Shown: one piece after another, positions 50,765 to 60,236 of the stretch
How the letters are laid out: every line of letters starts with the position of its first letter
How positions within the stretch are numbered: the stretch's first letter is position 1
Assembly: GCA_964628835.1 (NCBI GenBank)
Contig: CAZVME010000001.1
Coordinates: 62,001 to 126,000 of the forward strand
Length of the DNA stretch: 64,000 bases
From: JAAGZL01 sp964628835
GTDB taxonomy: Bacteria; Pseudomonadota; Gammaproteobacteria; Chromatiales; Chromatiaceae
Direction of reading: 5' to 3'
Notes under the pieces: model-generated
The model's database searches: none
What the model was told of the DNA's origin: nothing
The model's input: the letters and a program-made list of their open reading frames with translations, nothing else
Made by a program: the position numbers and the translations under genes

Positions 50765-51978
50765 ATCTTGATCCCCTCCAGTGCTGCCACTGTATGTATA
50801 TCCTTGTCACCACGCCCGGACAGGTTAACCAGAATCGTCTGGCCTGACTGCATGGTGGGAGCCAACTTGGCGGCGTAGGCCAGAGCATGGCTGGATTCCA
50901 GGGCCGGAATTATCCCCTCCACCCGGGTCAGGGCATGAAACGCCTCCAGCGCCTCATTATCTGTGATGGCGTCATATTTAACCCTGCCAATATCCTTCAG
51001 CCAGGAGTGCTCCGGGCCCACGCCGGGGTAGTCCAGCCCGGCTGATATGGAGTGGGTCTCAATAATCTGGCCGTTGGCATCTTCCATCAGATAGGTGCGG
51101 TTTCCATGCAGCACACCGGGCCGACCGGCACACAGGGGGGCGGCGTGGTTGCCGCTCTCCAGACCGTCTCCGGCCGCCTCTACCCCATAGATGGCAACAC
51201 CCTCATCCTGCAAAAAGGGGTGGAACAGACCGATGGCATTAGAACCACCGCCCACACATGCCACCAGTGCGTCCGGCAGTTTACCTGACTGCTGCTGTAT
51301 CTGTTCTCTGGCCTCACGGCCAATGATGGTCTGAAAGTCCCTTACCATTGCCGGATAGGGATGAGGACCGGCCACGGTGCCGATGATATAGAAGGTGTTG
51401 TCTACATTTGTCACCCAATCACGCATCGCCTCGTTCAGGGCGTCTTTCAGCGTCTTGGAGCCAGACTCCACCGATACCACCTTGGCCCCCAGCAGGCGCA
51501 TGCGGTATACGTTGGCCTCCTGGCGTTTAATATCCACCTCGCCCATGTAGACCACGCACTCCAGGCCCAGGCGCGCTGCTACCGTGGCTGTGGCCACTCC
51601 ATGCTGACCGGCGCCGGTCTCGGCGATGATCCTAGTTTTACCCATGCGTTTGGCCAGGAGCGCCTGTCCAACGGTGTTGTTTACCTTATGCGCACCGGTG
51701 TGATTCAGGTCCTCCCGCTTCAGGTAGATCTGGGCCCCACCCAGCTCCCGGCTCCAGCGTTCGCAGTGATATACCGGAGATGGGCGTCCCACATAGTTTT
51801 GCAGGTCTGCGTCCAACTCCGCCAGAAACTGCTCATCCTGCATATATGTCTCGTAGGCTTTGCGCAGCTCCGTCAATGGCTCCATCAGGGTCTCTGCCAC
51901 GAAAACACCACCATATGGGCCAAAGTGGCCGAGATTATCCGGCATCTTGCTAAAATCTATCTGTTCATCTGTTGGCAC
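50761..51978 (-). CDS. trpB: tryptophan synthase beta chain
   Basis: A 405-aa PLP enzyme joining indole and serine to tryptophan. The PLP lysine is in HTGAHKVNN, and the phosphate loop is CVGGGSNAIGLF. The longest frame would start 69 bases earlier, but GAGGAG stands six bases before a GTG at 51978 and this gives the normal family length. It overlaps the end of trpF by 14 bases, so trpF-trpB-trpA form one coupled operon. Confidence 0.97.
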   Translation of the reverse strand: MPTDEQIDFSKMPDNLGHFGPYGGVFVAETLMEPLTELRKAYETYMQDEQFLAELDADLQNYVGRPSPVYHCERWSRELGGAQIYLKREDLNHTGAHKVNNTVGQALLAKRMGKTRIIAETGAGQHGVATATVAARLGLECVVYMGEVDIKRQEANVYRMRLLGAKVVSVESGSKTLKDALNEAMRDWVTNVDNTFYIIGTVAGPHPYPAMVRDFQTIIGREAREQIQQQSGKLPDALVACVGGGSNAIGLFHPFLQDEGVAIYGVEAAGDGLESGNHAAPLCAGRPGVLHGNRTYLMEDANGQIIETHSISAGLDYPGVGPEHSWLKDIGRVKYDAITDNEALEAFHALTRVEGIIPALESSHALAYAAKLAPTMQSGQTILVNLSGRGDKDIHTVAALEGIKI

Positions 51979-52588
51979 GTTCCACTCCTCGCATAAATGC
52001 CAAAATCTTCTCGCTATCCTTGATGCCCTTCTCCCTTTCCACCCCACCGCTTACATCTACCGCGTAGGGTCTGACCTGTTTGATCGCCTGCTCTATGTTA
52101 TCCGGGTCCAGCCCTCCGGCCAGGGTTATGGATCCGGCCAGGTCTGCCGGGACAGCCCCCCAGTTAAACTGCTCTCCAGTGCCACCCGGGGTGTCCTTGC
52201 GATAGGTATCCAGCAACAGCCCTGCTGCGACGGAGTACTTCTGCCGTTCGGCGTACAGGTCCACCCCTTCACGCATTCTGACTGCCTTGATGTAGGGACG
52301 GCCATGTCTGATGCACTCCTCCGGGGACTCATCACCATGAAATTGCAGCAGGTCGAGATGGAGTTGGGATAGGATCTCCCCTATCTTTTCCCGATTTTCA
52401 TTCACAAACAAGCCAACTACAGTGACAAACGGCGGCAGGTCACGCACCACGACCTGGGCCTGCTCAATGCTGACGGCCCTGGGGCTGGGGGGATAAAACA
52501 CGAGTCCCAGGGCATCTGCACCCAGAGATACCGCAGTGTGCGCATCCTTAGGGTTGGTTATGCCGCAGATTTTTACCCTTGTTCTCAT
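51965..52588 (-). CDS. trpF: phosphoribosylanthranilate isomerase
   Basis: A 207-aa TIM barrel that converts phosphoribosylanthranilate to CdRP. The start VKICGITNPKDA holds the catalytic Cys (C8), LLLDTY the catalytic Asp, and AVDVSGGVE the phosphate site. It is first in the trpFBA operon. The other trp genes (trpE, G, D, C) are not in the window, a split normal in these bacteria. Confidence 0.97.
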   Translation of the reverse strand: MRTRVKICGITNPKDAHTAVSLGADALGLVFYPPSPRAVSIEQAQVVVRDLPPFVTVVGLFVNENREKIGEILSQLHLDLLQFHGDESPEECIRHGRPYIKAVRMREGVDLYAERQKYSVAAGLLLDTYRKDTPGGTGEQFNWGAVPADLAGSITLAGGLDPDNIEQAIKQVRPYAVDVSGGVEREKGIKDSEKILAFMRGVERANR

Positions 52589-52731
52589 AGGGCGCTTAAG
52601 ATACAGGATCGACCTGATTTGAGAAAGGTCTTTGAATCAATTGTATGCGACTCTTTTGCCTCAACAGAGAGGAATTCGCCTCTGGCTGGTAGATGCGTTA
52701 AACACTCTCTTAACCTGTTGCGTTCAACCGC

Positions 52732-54468
52732 TCAAAGCTTGTTCCAGAGGGAGTCAAAATCGGTTATGCCGTCCAGATCCGTCTCGGGAGATTCATCCCC
52801 ATCTGTTTGCTCTTTCTCCACTGCCTCTTGTTGGGGATCTTCCCAGCCACACCTGTACTCAGCATAACCACCGGTCCTGGTATGAATATGGCTGACTGAC
52901 ACCTTGTAGTCTCCATCATCATGCTGCACCAGTAATGTATCCCCTTCGGCCAGATTTGATGGTGCAGTAATAATCCTGGCGGGTCGTTCAGCTGAGAACT
53001 CATCAATCAGTAACAGACATTTAACCGCCCCATCGACGCTATTGTTATAGATTGCCCTGAGCATTCCAGGACAAACGTTGTCCCCCAGCAGTTTAACCCC
53101 AAAGTCAATTCTGCTCTTGTTTCCACTCACCCAGCTGATTACGGCTGGACGCCACTCCCCTTCCCCATTGTATTTCCGAACTATTGCCAACTCCCCAACC
53201 CATAGATGAAACTTTTCATTGGCATTAATATAGAGGCAATATCCCCCACTGCTATGGTTCATCACCACACAGTTAGTTCGACGCTGAGCCGGCCCCTCTA
53301 TCCCTGTAATAGACCACTTCTCGGTATCTTTAAGCGTAATATCCTCCGCCATACTGTCAGTGGATGCCGCAGCATCCTGGCTCAGGATTTCATAGGCCCC
53401 GTTGAAGCCAACCACAATCTCTACCGAAAAATCCGCACCCGCAATACGCTCGGAATGATCTGACTTACCGTCACCTCCAAAATTGCGCAGCAGACCATCC
53501 AGCTGATATGGATCATTCAAAAACTTTTGGAGCGCCGTAGGTTGTTTATTAGCTCCCCCCAATTCCACTTGTTGTTGGATGTAATCCAGCAGAGGTTCTG
53601 TGTTGAGGGTAAAGCAGTTTGCAGCATTCCCACATGAGTCGCAGCCTGTCATGATCTGCTTCTTGGGTGGCTCTGAACCGGAGAGGTTAAATGTGGAAAG
53701 ACCGGTGTTATTCTCTCCACAACTAATTTCCCCCAGTTCAATGTAGGGTGTCAGCTTGGGCGCTAATTTGTACAGGGAGTTGAAGTAGGAGCCGCGCATA
53801 GTCAGCGGCGAACTCATTGCCAGCAAGACTACAGACTTGAATGTCTCCTCCACTGTTTCAAACCGGCACCATGGCAAAGATGGCAGAGTGATGTCGTGTA
53901 TGCCCTGCTTATACGCGAAGACAAAAAGTGCGTAGATATACCTCCAGATAGTACCTCCGGGGTTATTCAGCGCATTGTATTTTGTCCGTAATACCTCTCC
54001 CAGATGGTAGATGGACAACCGTATATAGTTTGCCGTGGCCGCATGGTCAGCAGTGCGCAACACGCCTTTGACCGGAGGCTTTACGAGTAGACAGCGGTAG
54101 GCCAGGGCAAACTCAAAATGCATCCCCACCAAGGTCTTTGCTATACGCTCCTCTTTCCGCCCTATGGGGGCCGATATATCTTTGATCTTCTGTTGCAAGC
54201 CATCAAGGATATGGCAGGTGGGCTCCTCCATCTGTTTGATCAGTGCCAGACGTTCATCCGCCTTGAACACAATTCTGTTTGATCTGGAGAGAATATTGAA
54301 CAACTCATGGACCGTCCGTTCCTGATCACCATAAGGCAGGTCAGCCAGGATCTCCCTGTATAGTTCAAGCTCCAACTTTCTACCGCCTTTACCCCTTTTG
54401 TCCTGTTCTGGCAGCGGAAAATAGAGGTCACAGCTCTGACCCATGTAAGACTCTCCTGACAAGCTCAA
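52732..54468 (-). CDS. PilZ-domain protein with large N-terminal region
   Basis: A 578-aa protein. The C-terminal third contains a PilZ-like barrel with AQRRTNCVVMNHSSGGYCLY, similar to the RxxxR ... (D/N)xSxxG c-di-GMP site, and VGELAIVRK ... RPAVISWV. The N-terminal 350 residues are helical, with a CDSCGNAANC cysteine cluster near 285 of unknown function. It lies between truA and trpF. Probably a c-di-GMP effector, perhaps of motility or pili, but the first arginine spacing is not perfect. The 308 bp upstream (54469-54776) contains nothing recognisable. Confidence 0.72.
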   Translation of the reverse strand: MSLSGESYMGQSCDLYFPLPEQDKRGKGGRKLELELYREILADLPYGDQERTVHELFNILSRSNRIVFKADERLALIKQMEEPTCHILDGLQQKIKDISAPIGRKEERIAKTLVGMHFEFALAYRCLLVKPPVKGVLRTADHAATANYIRLSIYHLGEVLRTKYNALNNPGGTIWRYIYALFVFAYKQGIHDITLPSLPWCRFETVEETFKSVVLLAMSSPLTMRGSYFNSLYKLAPKLTPYIELGEISCGENNTGLSTFNLSGSEPPKKQIMTGCDSCGNAANCFTLNTEPLLDYIQQQVELGGANKQPTALQKFLNDPYQLDGLLRNFGGDGKSDHSERIAGADFSVEIVVGFNGAYEILSQDAAASTDSMAEDITLKDTEKWSITGIEGPAQRRTNCVVMNHSSGGYCLYINANEKFHLWVGELAIVRKYNGEGEWRPAVISWVSGNKSRIDFGVKLLGDNVCPGMLRAIYNNSVDGAVKCLLLIDEFSAERPARIITAPSNLAEGDTLLVQHDDGDYKVSVSHIHTRTGGYAEYRCGWEDPQQEAVEKEQTDGDESPETDLDGITDFDSLWNKL

Positions 54469-54776
54469 CTTGCCACTTTGATTCCCGATAACTGAGGCAT
54501 AATCAAATTAAACACTTGCCTGCTCCTTCTATTGTACAAGCATAATCAGAGGCCTGCTGAAAGCGTGGCTAATCTGCACCATTACCGATGCGCACCTACC
54601 TGTGTGCCGGGCTAGCAGTACAGATAAACAGCTGCAAACGACACTTAACTCATTGAATACCCTGGCTGTTATATTGCTGACCCAGATAACAACATGGGAC
54701 AGCTGGAAGGTAAATAGCAAACGAAAAAATACATGGATGCCAACCACCTCATCCAGGAGAGGTGTATTTTCTTAAT

Positions 54777-55565
54777 TCAGCTTGTGGGGAATGGGTTGGT
54801 AATGGGATCTATTATTGGAAGTCCAAATTCAGGCGGATAGCCCACATTGCTAAGGTAAAGCCCCTGAGGGGGAGCCGTTATACCACCGAGGGTTCGGTCT
54901 CTATGCTCCAGCACCTGCTGAGCCCAATCCACAGGCTGGTCTCCAGACCCTATGGCAATCAAGACACCGGCTATATTACGTACCATATGATGTAGAAAGG
55001 CGTTGGCCGACAGCTCAATGGAGATCATATCTCCACTACGTGACAACTCCAGCCGGGACAGGGTGCGTACCGGGCTCTTAGCCTGACAGGCAACCGCCCG
55101 GTATGAGGAGAAATCATGGGTCCCAACCAAGGCCTCTGCCGCCGATTTCATTCGGTCCAGATCAAGTTTACGCCGTTCCAAAACGGCGCGGTTACGCAGT
55201 ATTGATGAGCGGGTGGTCCCGTTATAGATGACATATCTATAGCTACGGCTCATGGCTGAGAAGCGGGCGTGAAAATCATCCGCCACCGGCATTATCCAGT
55301 TGATATTTGCATCATCAGGAAGATTTACATTGGTGCCCAGCAGCCAGTTTCTGGAACTACGATTAGCATCTGAGTCAAAATGGACCACCTGGCCAAAGGC
55401 GTGAACACCCGCATCGGTGCGGCCGGCGCACTGTACAGATACCGGGTGATTGGCCACCCGTGACAATGCGTTCTGAAGCTGCTCCTGAACAGTATTGACC
55501 CCCAGCTGGATCTGCCACCCATGGAAGGCGGTACCGTCATATTCAACTCCTACGGCGTAACGCAT
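54777..55565 (-). CDS. truA: tRNA pseudouridine(38-40) synthase
   Basis: A 262-aa TruA. The catalytic aspartate is in CAGRTDAGVHAFGQVVHF. Other conserved blocks are YDGTAFHGWQ near the N-terminus, FHARFSAMSRSYRY and FLHHMVRNIAG near the C-terminus. It modifies the anticodon stem-loop of many tRNAs. It follows fimV after a 358-bp gap holding a repeat structure, and the order fimV-truA-trpF is conserved. Confidence 0.96.
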   Translation of the reverse strand: MRYAVGVEYDGTAFHGWQIQLGVNTVQEQLQNALSRVANHPVSVQCAGRTDAGVHAFGQVVHFDSDANRSSRNWLLGTNVNLPDDANINWIMPVADDFHARFSAMSRSYRYVIYNGTTRSSILRNRAVLERRKLDLDRMKSAAEALVGTHDFSSYRAVACQAKSPVRTLSRLELSRSGDMISIELSANAFLHHMVRNIAGVLIAIGSGDQPVDWAQQVLEHRDRTLGGITAPPQGLYLSNVGYPPEFGLPIIDPITNPFPTS

Positions 55566-55659
55566 CGACTTTTATTTACCCCATTAAGACAAGAGACGCA
55601 CCGTGGTGCGCCTCTCTATGTTACTACCTTACCTACTGCAACCTTATAGATAATGTTCA

Positions 55660-55768
55660 GCCTGTTCACGCTGGTTCACGACAAGGCATCACTGCGCCAC
55701 TGTAGTCATTCTCCAGTAAGTGCTGATAACGCAGCTCGTGGGCCAGCGTGAACAGGCCTGTCTTTTTA
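55660..55768. repeat. 15-bp inverted repeat enclosing 68 bp, in the truA-fimV gap
   Basis: GCCTGTTCACGCTGG (55660-55674) is perfectly inverted at 55743-55757 and followed on the plus strand by CTGTCTTTTTATT. A separate hairpin, GAGACGCACC/GGTGCGCCTC, lies at about 55590-55613, and AAGGCGCGCCTTG at about 55847. The unit could be an intergenic MITE-like repeat, or a structured small RNA with its own terminator on the plus strand. No gene fits in this 358-bp gap. Confidence 0.6.
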
Positions 55769-55923
55769 TTATTCAATTAGTTATGGTCTTAAAGAAAAAG
55801 CCAGCCCATCGTTGCGACTTTTGCTAATGGAGCAACTATTAGCTGCAAGGCGCGCCTTGATCTGGCATTTTCTTGAAGACCTAAACATCATCTATAAGGT
55901 TGCCGGGTTAATAATAATTCTAT

Positions 55924-58836
55924 CTAGGTGAGGGACTCCTTAATCTGCTGCGCCTCCTGCTTTTGGGATTCATTACCTTCACCCAACACCTCATCCAAAA
56001 TATCGACCGCGCCATCTTTGTCACCCATTTCGGCATAGGCGCGCGCCAGATCGAGCTTGGTTTTGACCTCGTCCTGCATATCTTCATCTATAGATATGCT
56101 AACGTCCATATCCCCTGCCTCATCCAACTCGGCCAGGGGATCGTCGTCCAACACAAACTCAGCTTTTTCTGAGCCTGCTTCTGGAAAATCAATCACCGTC
56201 TCTTCCAGTTCATTGGCCAGCAGTTCCTGCTCCAGTACGGATGCGTCATCCGTCAACTCCGATTCCAGAGTGGATGCCACCTCCTCTGTACTATCCTGTC
56301 CCATATCGGTTTCTGCTTGCATGGACAGGACGGTTTTCTCTGATTCATCTTCCAGATCTGATAGGGAAAGCATAAGGTCGTCATCGGCTTCCAGCTCATC
56401 TGCCTGCTGTTCACCAATCGGCTCCTGACCATCCGGATCATCCAGTGCAACACTGAGTGAATCTTCGCCAAGGCTGGTGGAAAACCCCAAATTTTCCAGG
56501 TCTGCTGTAGCAGCATCCTGGCTCCCATCTGTTGCATTCAACTCATTGGACAGATTCAATAGTTCACTGTCTAAAAGGTTATCGTCAATTACAGCGGCAT
56601 CTGTGTCTGTTTCAGAGCCTTCTTGATCCAAACTAAAATCTGCCTGGGTCAGGGTTGCGTCCAAATCGGCAAAATCATTCTCATCCAACTCTTCATCCAG
56701 CAGGTCATCATTCAGAGTAAACAGATCATCTTCAGAATCTATTACATCGGCACTGGCAAACAGAGGGTGCTCGGATGACAACATCTTGCCCATGGACAGA
56801 ACCTTGGTCCATGATTCGCTGTCACTGGACTCCACCGGAGTTCCTGCAGACTCTTCAGCCAAAGCGGTATAACCATCTGCATTTTTAGTCGCGTACAAAA
56901 TCTCAAACAGCTTGTACTTCAGGACGCCTCTCTCTGGCTCCTTCTCTATTGCCTGTCTAATCAGCTCTTCTGCCTGCTGGTAACGACCATAGGCAATATA
57001 TACGTCTGCCTCTGACAGAGGGTCCACCTCTCCCGTCTCATCCTGCAGGGCATCGATATCACTGGGTGAAAAATCACTTAGGAACGATGTCTCCTCCGTG
57101 TGGCTGGGTATGTCATCCGCCTCAACTAGGGCATCTGACTCCTCATCATCGAGGGTATTGAGCAGGATACTCTCCTGGAAATCGGTGGCATTAGCACGCT
57201 TACGACTCAGCAGTATCCACACCAGGGCCAGCAGGATAATAATTACACCCACCACTACTCCAAGCATGGTTGGGTTGCCCATTATCTCATCCATCAGGCC
57301 GGGCTCTGGGGCTGATTTCTTTGCAACTGGTGCAGGTTTGGGCTTGGCGGGCGCGGTCTCAGTATCAGCTATGGGCTTTATTACCGACTCTGGCTTGACC
57401 GATGCCACTACGGGTTCCGGTTTGGTCTCTTCCACTGCCGACTCTGGCTTGACCGCTGCCACTACGCGTTCCTGCTTAGTCTCTTCCTGGGCTGGTTCAG
57501 CGGTGCCCTGCTCCTGGCTATGGGCCAGTTCACCCTTAAGCTGCTGGTTGCTCTGTTCCAGAAAACCCTTCTCTTGTTTACTTTTAGCCAGTGCGGCCTG
57601 CATATTGGCAAGCTGGTCGCTCTTGAGTTCCAGAAGACGCTCTATATCCTCCAGTTGGCCTTCCAGATCACCCACTCGTGACGCAAGCTCTTCACCCTCG
57701 CCGCGTGATCTCTCTGCATCCTCTTCAGCGATCATAAGCTCTTGTTTGAGCCTGGACATGGTCTGATCGGCTTCGCTGTCCTCACTGGGACCAGCTTCAC
57801 CTTCACCTTCTGGTCTGGCGGTCGCAATCTTCAGCTCGCCATCCTCCTCTGGGGCAGACTCTTCCATCGTTTTGGTTTCAGTCTCTGCTACTGGCTCTGC
57901 GGCGGGTACCTCTGGTTCTTTGGCTTCAGCAGGCTGCTCCTGCTCGACAACCTCAGCCACCGGCTCAGGGGCGGGTGCGGGTCCAGGATCCAACCTGACG
58001 ATCTCGGTATCGGCATGCCACGCCTCCACATGCTTTTTATACTCACGCTGTGCTTCCCTCTTCTTCAGGGCCAGAATATCTTTCTTGTTGGGAATGCGCA
58101 GGATAGCTCCCTGCTTGAGTCGGTTTATATTGTTCTTGATAAAGGCGCGTGGGTTGGCGTGATAGATCGCCATCATCATGCGGTGCTGATCAACCCCGGG
58201 ATATTTGTGTTTTCTGGCAATGACCCAGAGGGAGGCATTCTTCTTCACCTTCACCTCATCCAGAATGCCGGTATAGCCTGGATGAACACTCTGCATCAGG
58301 GTCGTTGGTGCACTTATAACCGGTTTTTTAGTAACTGGCTTTACGGGCTTGGCTCGCTGGACCAACTTTTTAGCTGGGGCAACTCTCTTCTTGGTCTTGG
58401 TAACAGCTGGGGCCTTGATCGGCGCCGGCTTGCGTTCCAGCGTTACCGGCGGGTCCAGCAGTACGGTGTATTCCCGCACCAGCCGCCCTTTTGGCCAATT
58501 GACCTCGACAAGGAAGTTAAGGAAAGGCTCCCTTATGGGTTCACTACTGGTGACTCGGATGATCGCGGTTCCATCTGCCTTGATCTCCGGATTAAAACGC
58601 AATCTGGAGAGGAGGAATGTTCGATCAACTCCAGATCTCTTGAATGCTTCATCTGACGCCATGGAGACCCGGACATCATCGATCTCACCCTTGGACACGG
58701 ATGTTAGCTTGATTTCGGCATTAAACGCCTGATTCAGAGCCGAGTTAGGACGGATATCACCCAACCCAAGTGCCTGCGCCGCCAGTGGCGCAAGCCCTAA
58801 TGTCAACACCAACATCAGAGATAGTTTGCGGACCAT
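55924..58836 (-). CDS. fimV: FimV-like peptidoglycan-binding pilus assembly/polarity protein
   Basis: A 970-aa protein: signal peptide (MVRKLSLMLVLTLGLAPLAA), conserved N-terminal FimV domain (LNQAFNAEIKLTSVSKGEID), LysM-like segment (about residues 225-290), coiled coil (about 390-470), a membrane helix (about 540-560) and a long acidic cytoplasmic tail ending in a TPR-like FimV C-terminal motif (LARAYAEMGDKDGAVDILDE). In pseudomonads FimV organises type IV pili and polar signalling. I chose the ATG at 58836, which fits the signal peptide; the longer frame adds 24 residues. Confidence 0.93.
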   Translation of the reverse strand: MVRKLSLMLVLTLGLAPLAAQALGLGDIRPNSALNQAFNAEIKLTSVSKGEIDDVRVSMASDEAFKRSGVDRTFLLSRLRFNPEIKADGTAIIRVTSSEPIREPFLNFLVEVNWPKGRLVREYTVLLDPPVTLERKPAPIKAPAVTKTKKRVAPAKKLVQRAKPVKPVTKKPVISAPTTLMQSVHPGYTGILDEVKVKKNASLWVIARKHKYPGVDQHRMMMAIYHANPRAFIKNNINRLKQGAILRIPNKKDILALKKREAQREYKKHVEAWHADTEIVRLDPGPAPAPEPVAEVVEQEQPAEAKEPEVPAAEPVAETETKTMEESAPEEDGELKIATARPEGEGEAGPSEDSEADQTMSRLKQELMIAEEDAERSRGEGEELASRVGDLEGQLEDIERLLELKSDQLANMQAALAKSKQEKGFLEQSNQQLKGELAHSQEQGTAEPAQEETKQERVVAAVKPESAVEETKPEPVVASVKPESVIKPIADTETAPAKPKPAPVAKKSAPEPGLMDEIMGNPTMLGVVVGVIIILLALVWILLSRKRANATDFQESILLNTLDDEESDALVEADDIPSHTEETSFLSDFSPSDIDALQDETGEVDPLSEADVYIAYGRYQQAEELIRQAIEKEPERGVLKYKLFEILYATKNADGYTALAEESAGTPVESSDSESWTKVLSMGKMLSSEHPLFASADVIDSEDDLFTLNDDLLDEELDENDFADLDATLTQADFSLDQEGSETDTDAAVIDDNLLDSELLNLSNELNATDGSQDAATADLENLGFSTSLGEDSLSVALDDPDGQEPIGEQQADELEADDDLMLSLSDLEDESEKTVLSMQAETDMGQDSTEEVASTLESELTDDASVLEQELLANELEETVIDFPEAGSEKAEFVLDDDPLAELDEAGDMDVSISIDEDMQDEVKTKLDLARAYAEMGDKDGAVDILDEVLGEGNESQKQEAQQIKESLT

Positions 58837-59045
58837 GTTTTCCCCCAGTCTACTTCCATTCCAAGTGAACATTTGTTGTTCGAAATTTCGCAAAAACCCA
58901 AAATGCACTTATTTCAGCCAGACCTCTCTTCGGCTGTCTTTTCCCTTAGTTACCGGCAAAATTTAGAATGAACTTAAGATTTCACCGCTAACTATAGCTT
59001 ACAAATAGGATTTTCCAAAATTAATACAGCAAAATCGACCGGTCG

Positions 59046-60167
59046 TCAAGATCCCTGGAGCAGTATCCTTAGCATTCTGCGAAGTGGTTCCGCCGCACCC
59101 CACAACAATTGATCACCAACGGTAAATGCCGACAGGTAGTCACCTCCCATGGCAAGTTTACGCAATCTGCCCACCGGGACACCCAGGGTGCCGGTGACCA
59201 CAGCCGGGGTAAGATCCTGCGAGGTAATGTCTCGCTCGTTCGGCACCACCCTTACCCAGTCGTTAGCCCTGGCCAGGATATCCTCGATCTCATCCATGGG
59301 TATGTCTTGTTTCAGCTTGATGGTGAGCGCCTGACTGTGGGAGCGCATGGCGCCAATCCGCACACAGAGGCCATCAATAGGAATAGGGCTCCCTTCACGA
59401 CCCAGGATCTTGTTGGTCTCAACACTACCCTTCCACTCTTCACGACTCTGGCCATTCTCCAGCTTGGTATCGATCCAGGGGATAAGACTTCCTGCCAGCG
59501 GCGCGCCAAAGTTGTCAGTGGGGAACTCGTCGCTGCGGATGGTCTCTGCCACAATGCGGTCAATATCCAGGATGGCGGAGGATGGATCCTCCAGCAGAGC
59601 TGCCACCGAGGCGTGGGCGCTACCCATCTGTCCCAGTAGCTCCCGCATGTTCTTGGCCCCGGCCCCGGATGCGGCCTGGTAGGTCATGGCAGTCATCCAC
59701 TCGATCATGTCGTTCTGGAACAGGCCACCAAGACCCATCAGCATCAGGCTGACGGTGCAGTTACCACCGATGTAGTTCTTCACCCCGGCCTGCAGCGACT
59801 CCTTGATCAGATCACCATTCACCGGATCCAGGATAATCATGCTGTCTTTGTCCATACGCAGGGCGGATGCGGCATCGATCCAGTAGCCATCCCAACCTTC
59901 AGCACGCAGCTTGGGGAACACCTCCTTGGTGTAGCTGCCACCCTGACAAGAGACTATGATATCCATGCTCTTGAGTTCATCGATATTTGTGGCGTCCTTC
60001 AGCAGCGGGATATCCTTACCGATATCCGGTCCTTTCTGGCCAGTTTGAGAGGTGGTGAAAAACACCGCCTCATCAATCAGGTCAAAGTCCTTCTCTGCCA
60101 GCATCCGGTCCATCAGGACCGAACCCACCATGCCACGCCATCCAACAAAACCTATCCGCCTGTTCAT
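59046..60167 (-). CDS. asd: aspartate-semialdehyde dehydrogenase
   Basis: A 373-aa enzyme reducing aspartyl phosphate to the semialdehyde, the branch point to lysine, threonine and methionine. It has an N-terminal NADP-binding GFVGWRGMVGSVL and catalytic Cys137 in GGNCTVSLMLM. Length and motifs match the gammaproteobacterial (E. coli-type) Asd rather than the shorter form. It is between leuB and fimV, as in pseudomonads. Confidence 0.97.
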   Translation of the reverse strand: MNRRIGFVGWRGMVGSVLMDRMLAEKDFDLIDEAVFFTTSQTGQKGPDIGKDIPLLKDATNIDELKSMDIIVSCQGGSYTKEVFPKLRAEGWDGYWIDAASALRMDKDSMIILDPVNGDLIKESLQAGVKNYIGGNCTVSLMLMGLGGLFQNDMIEWMTAMTYQAASGAGAKNMRELLGQMGSAHASVAALLEDPSSAILDIDRIVAETIRSDEFPTDNFGAPLAGSLIPWIDTKLENGQSREEWKGSVETNKILGREGSPIPIDGLCVRIGAMRSHSQALTIKLKQDIPMDEIEDILARANDWVRVVPNERDITSQDLTPAVVTGTLGVPVGRLRKLAMGGDYLSAFTVGDQLLWGAAEPLRRMLRILLQGS

Positions 60168-60236
60168 TACCTTATCTACTCACAATGAAAAATATGTGGC
60201 CTACGTCTGAGTTAGAAACTCTGGTACACCCTTGGT

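Noticed and set aside
57742..58656. 304-codon rightward open frame
   Set aside because: It lies entirely antisense to fimV, whose frame has a signal peptide, conserved domains and normal composition. The long antisense frame follows from fimV codon bias.
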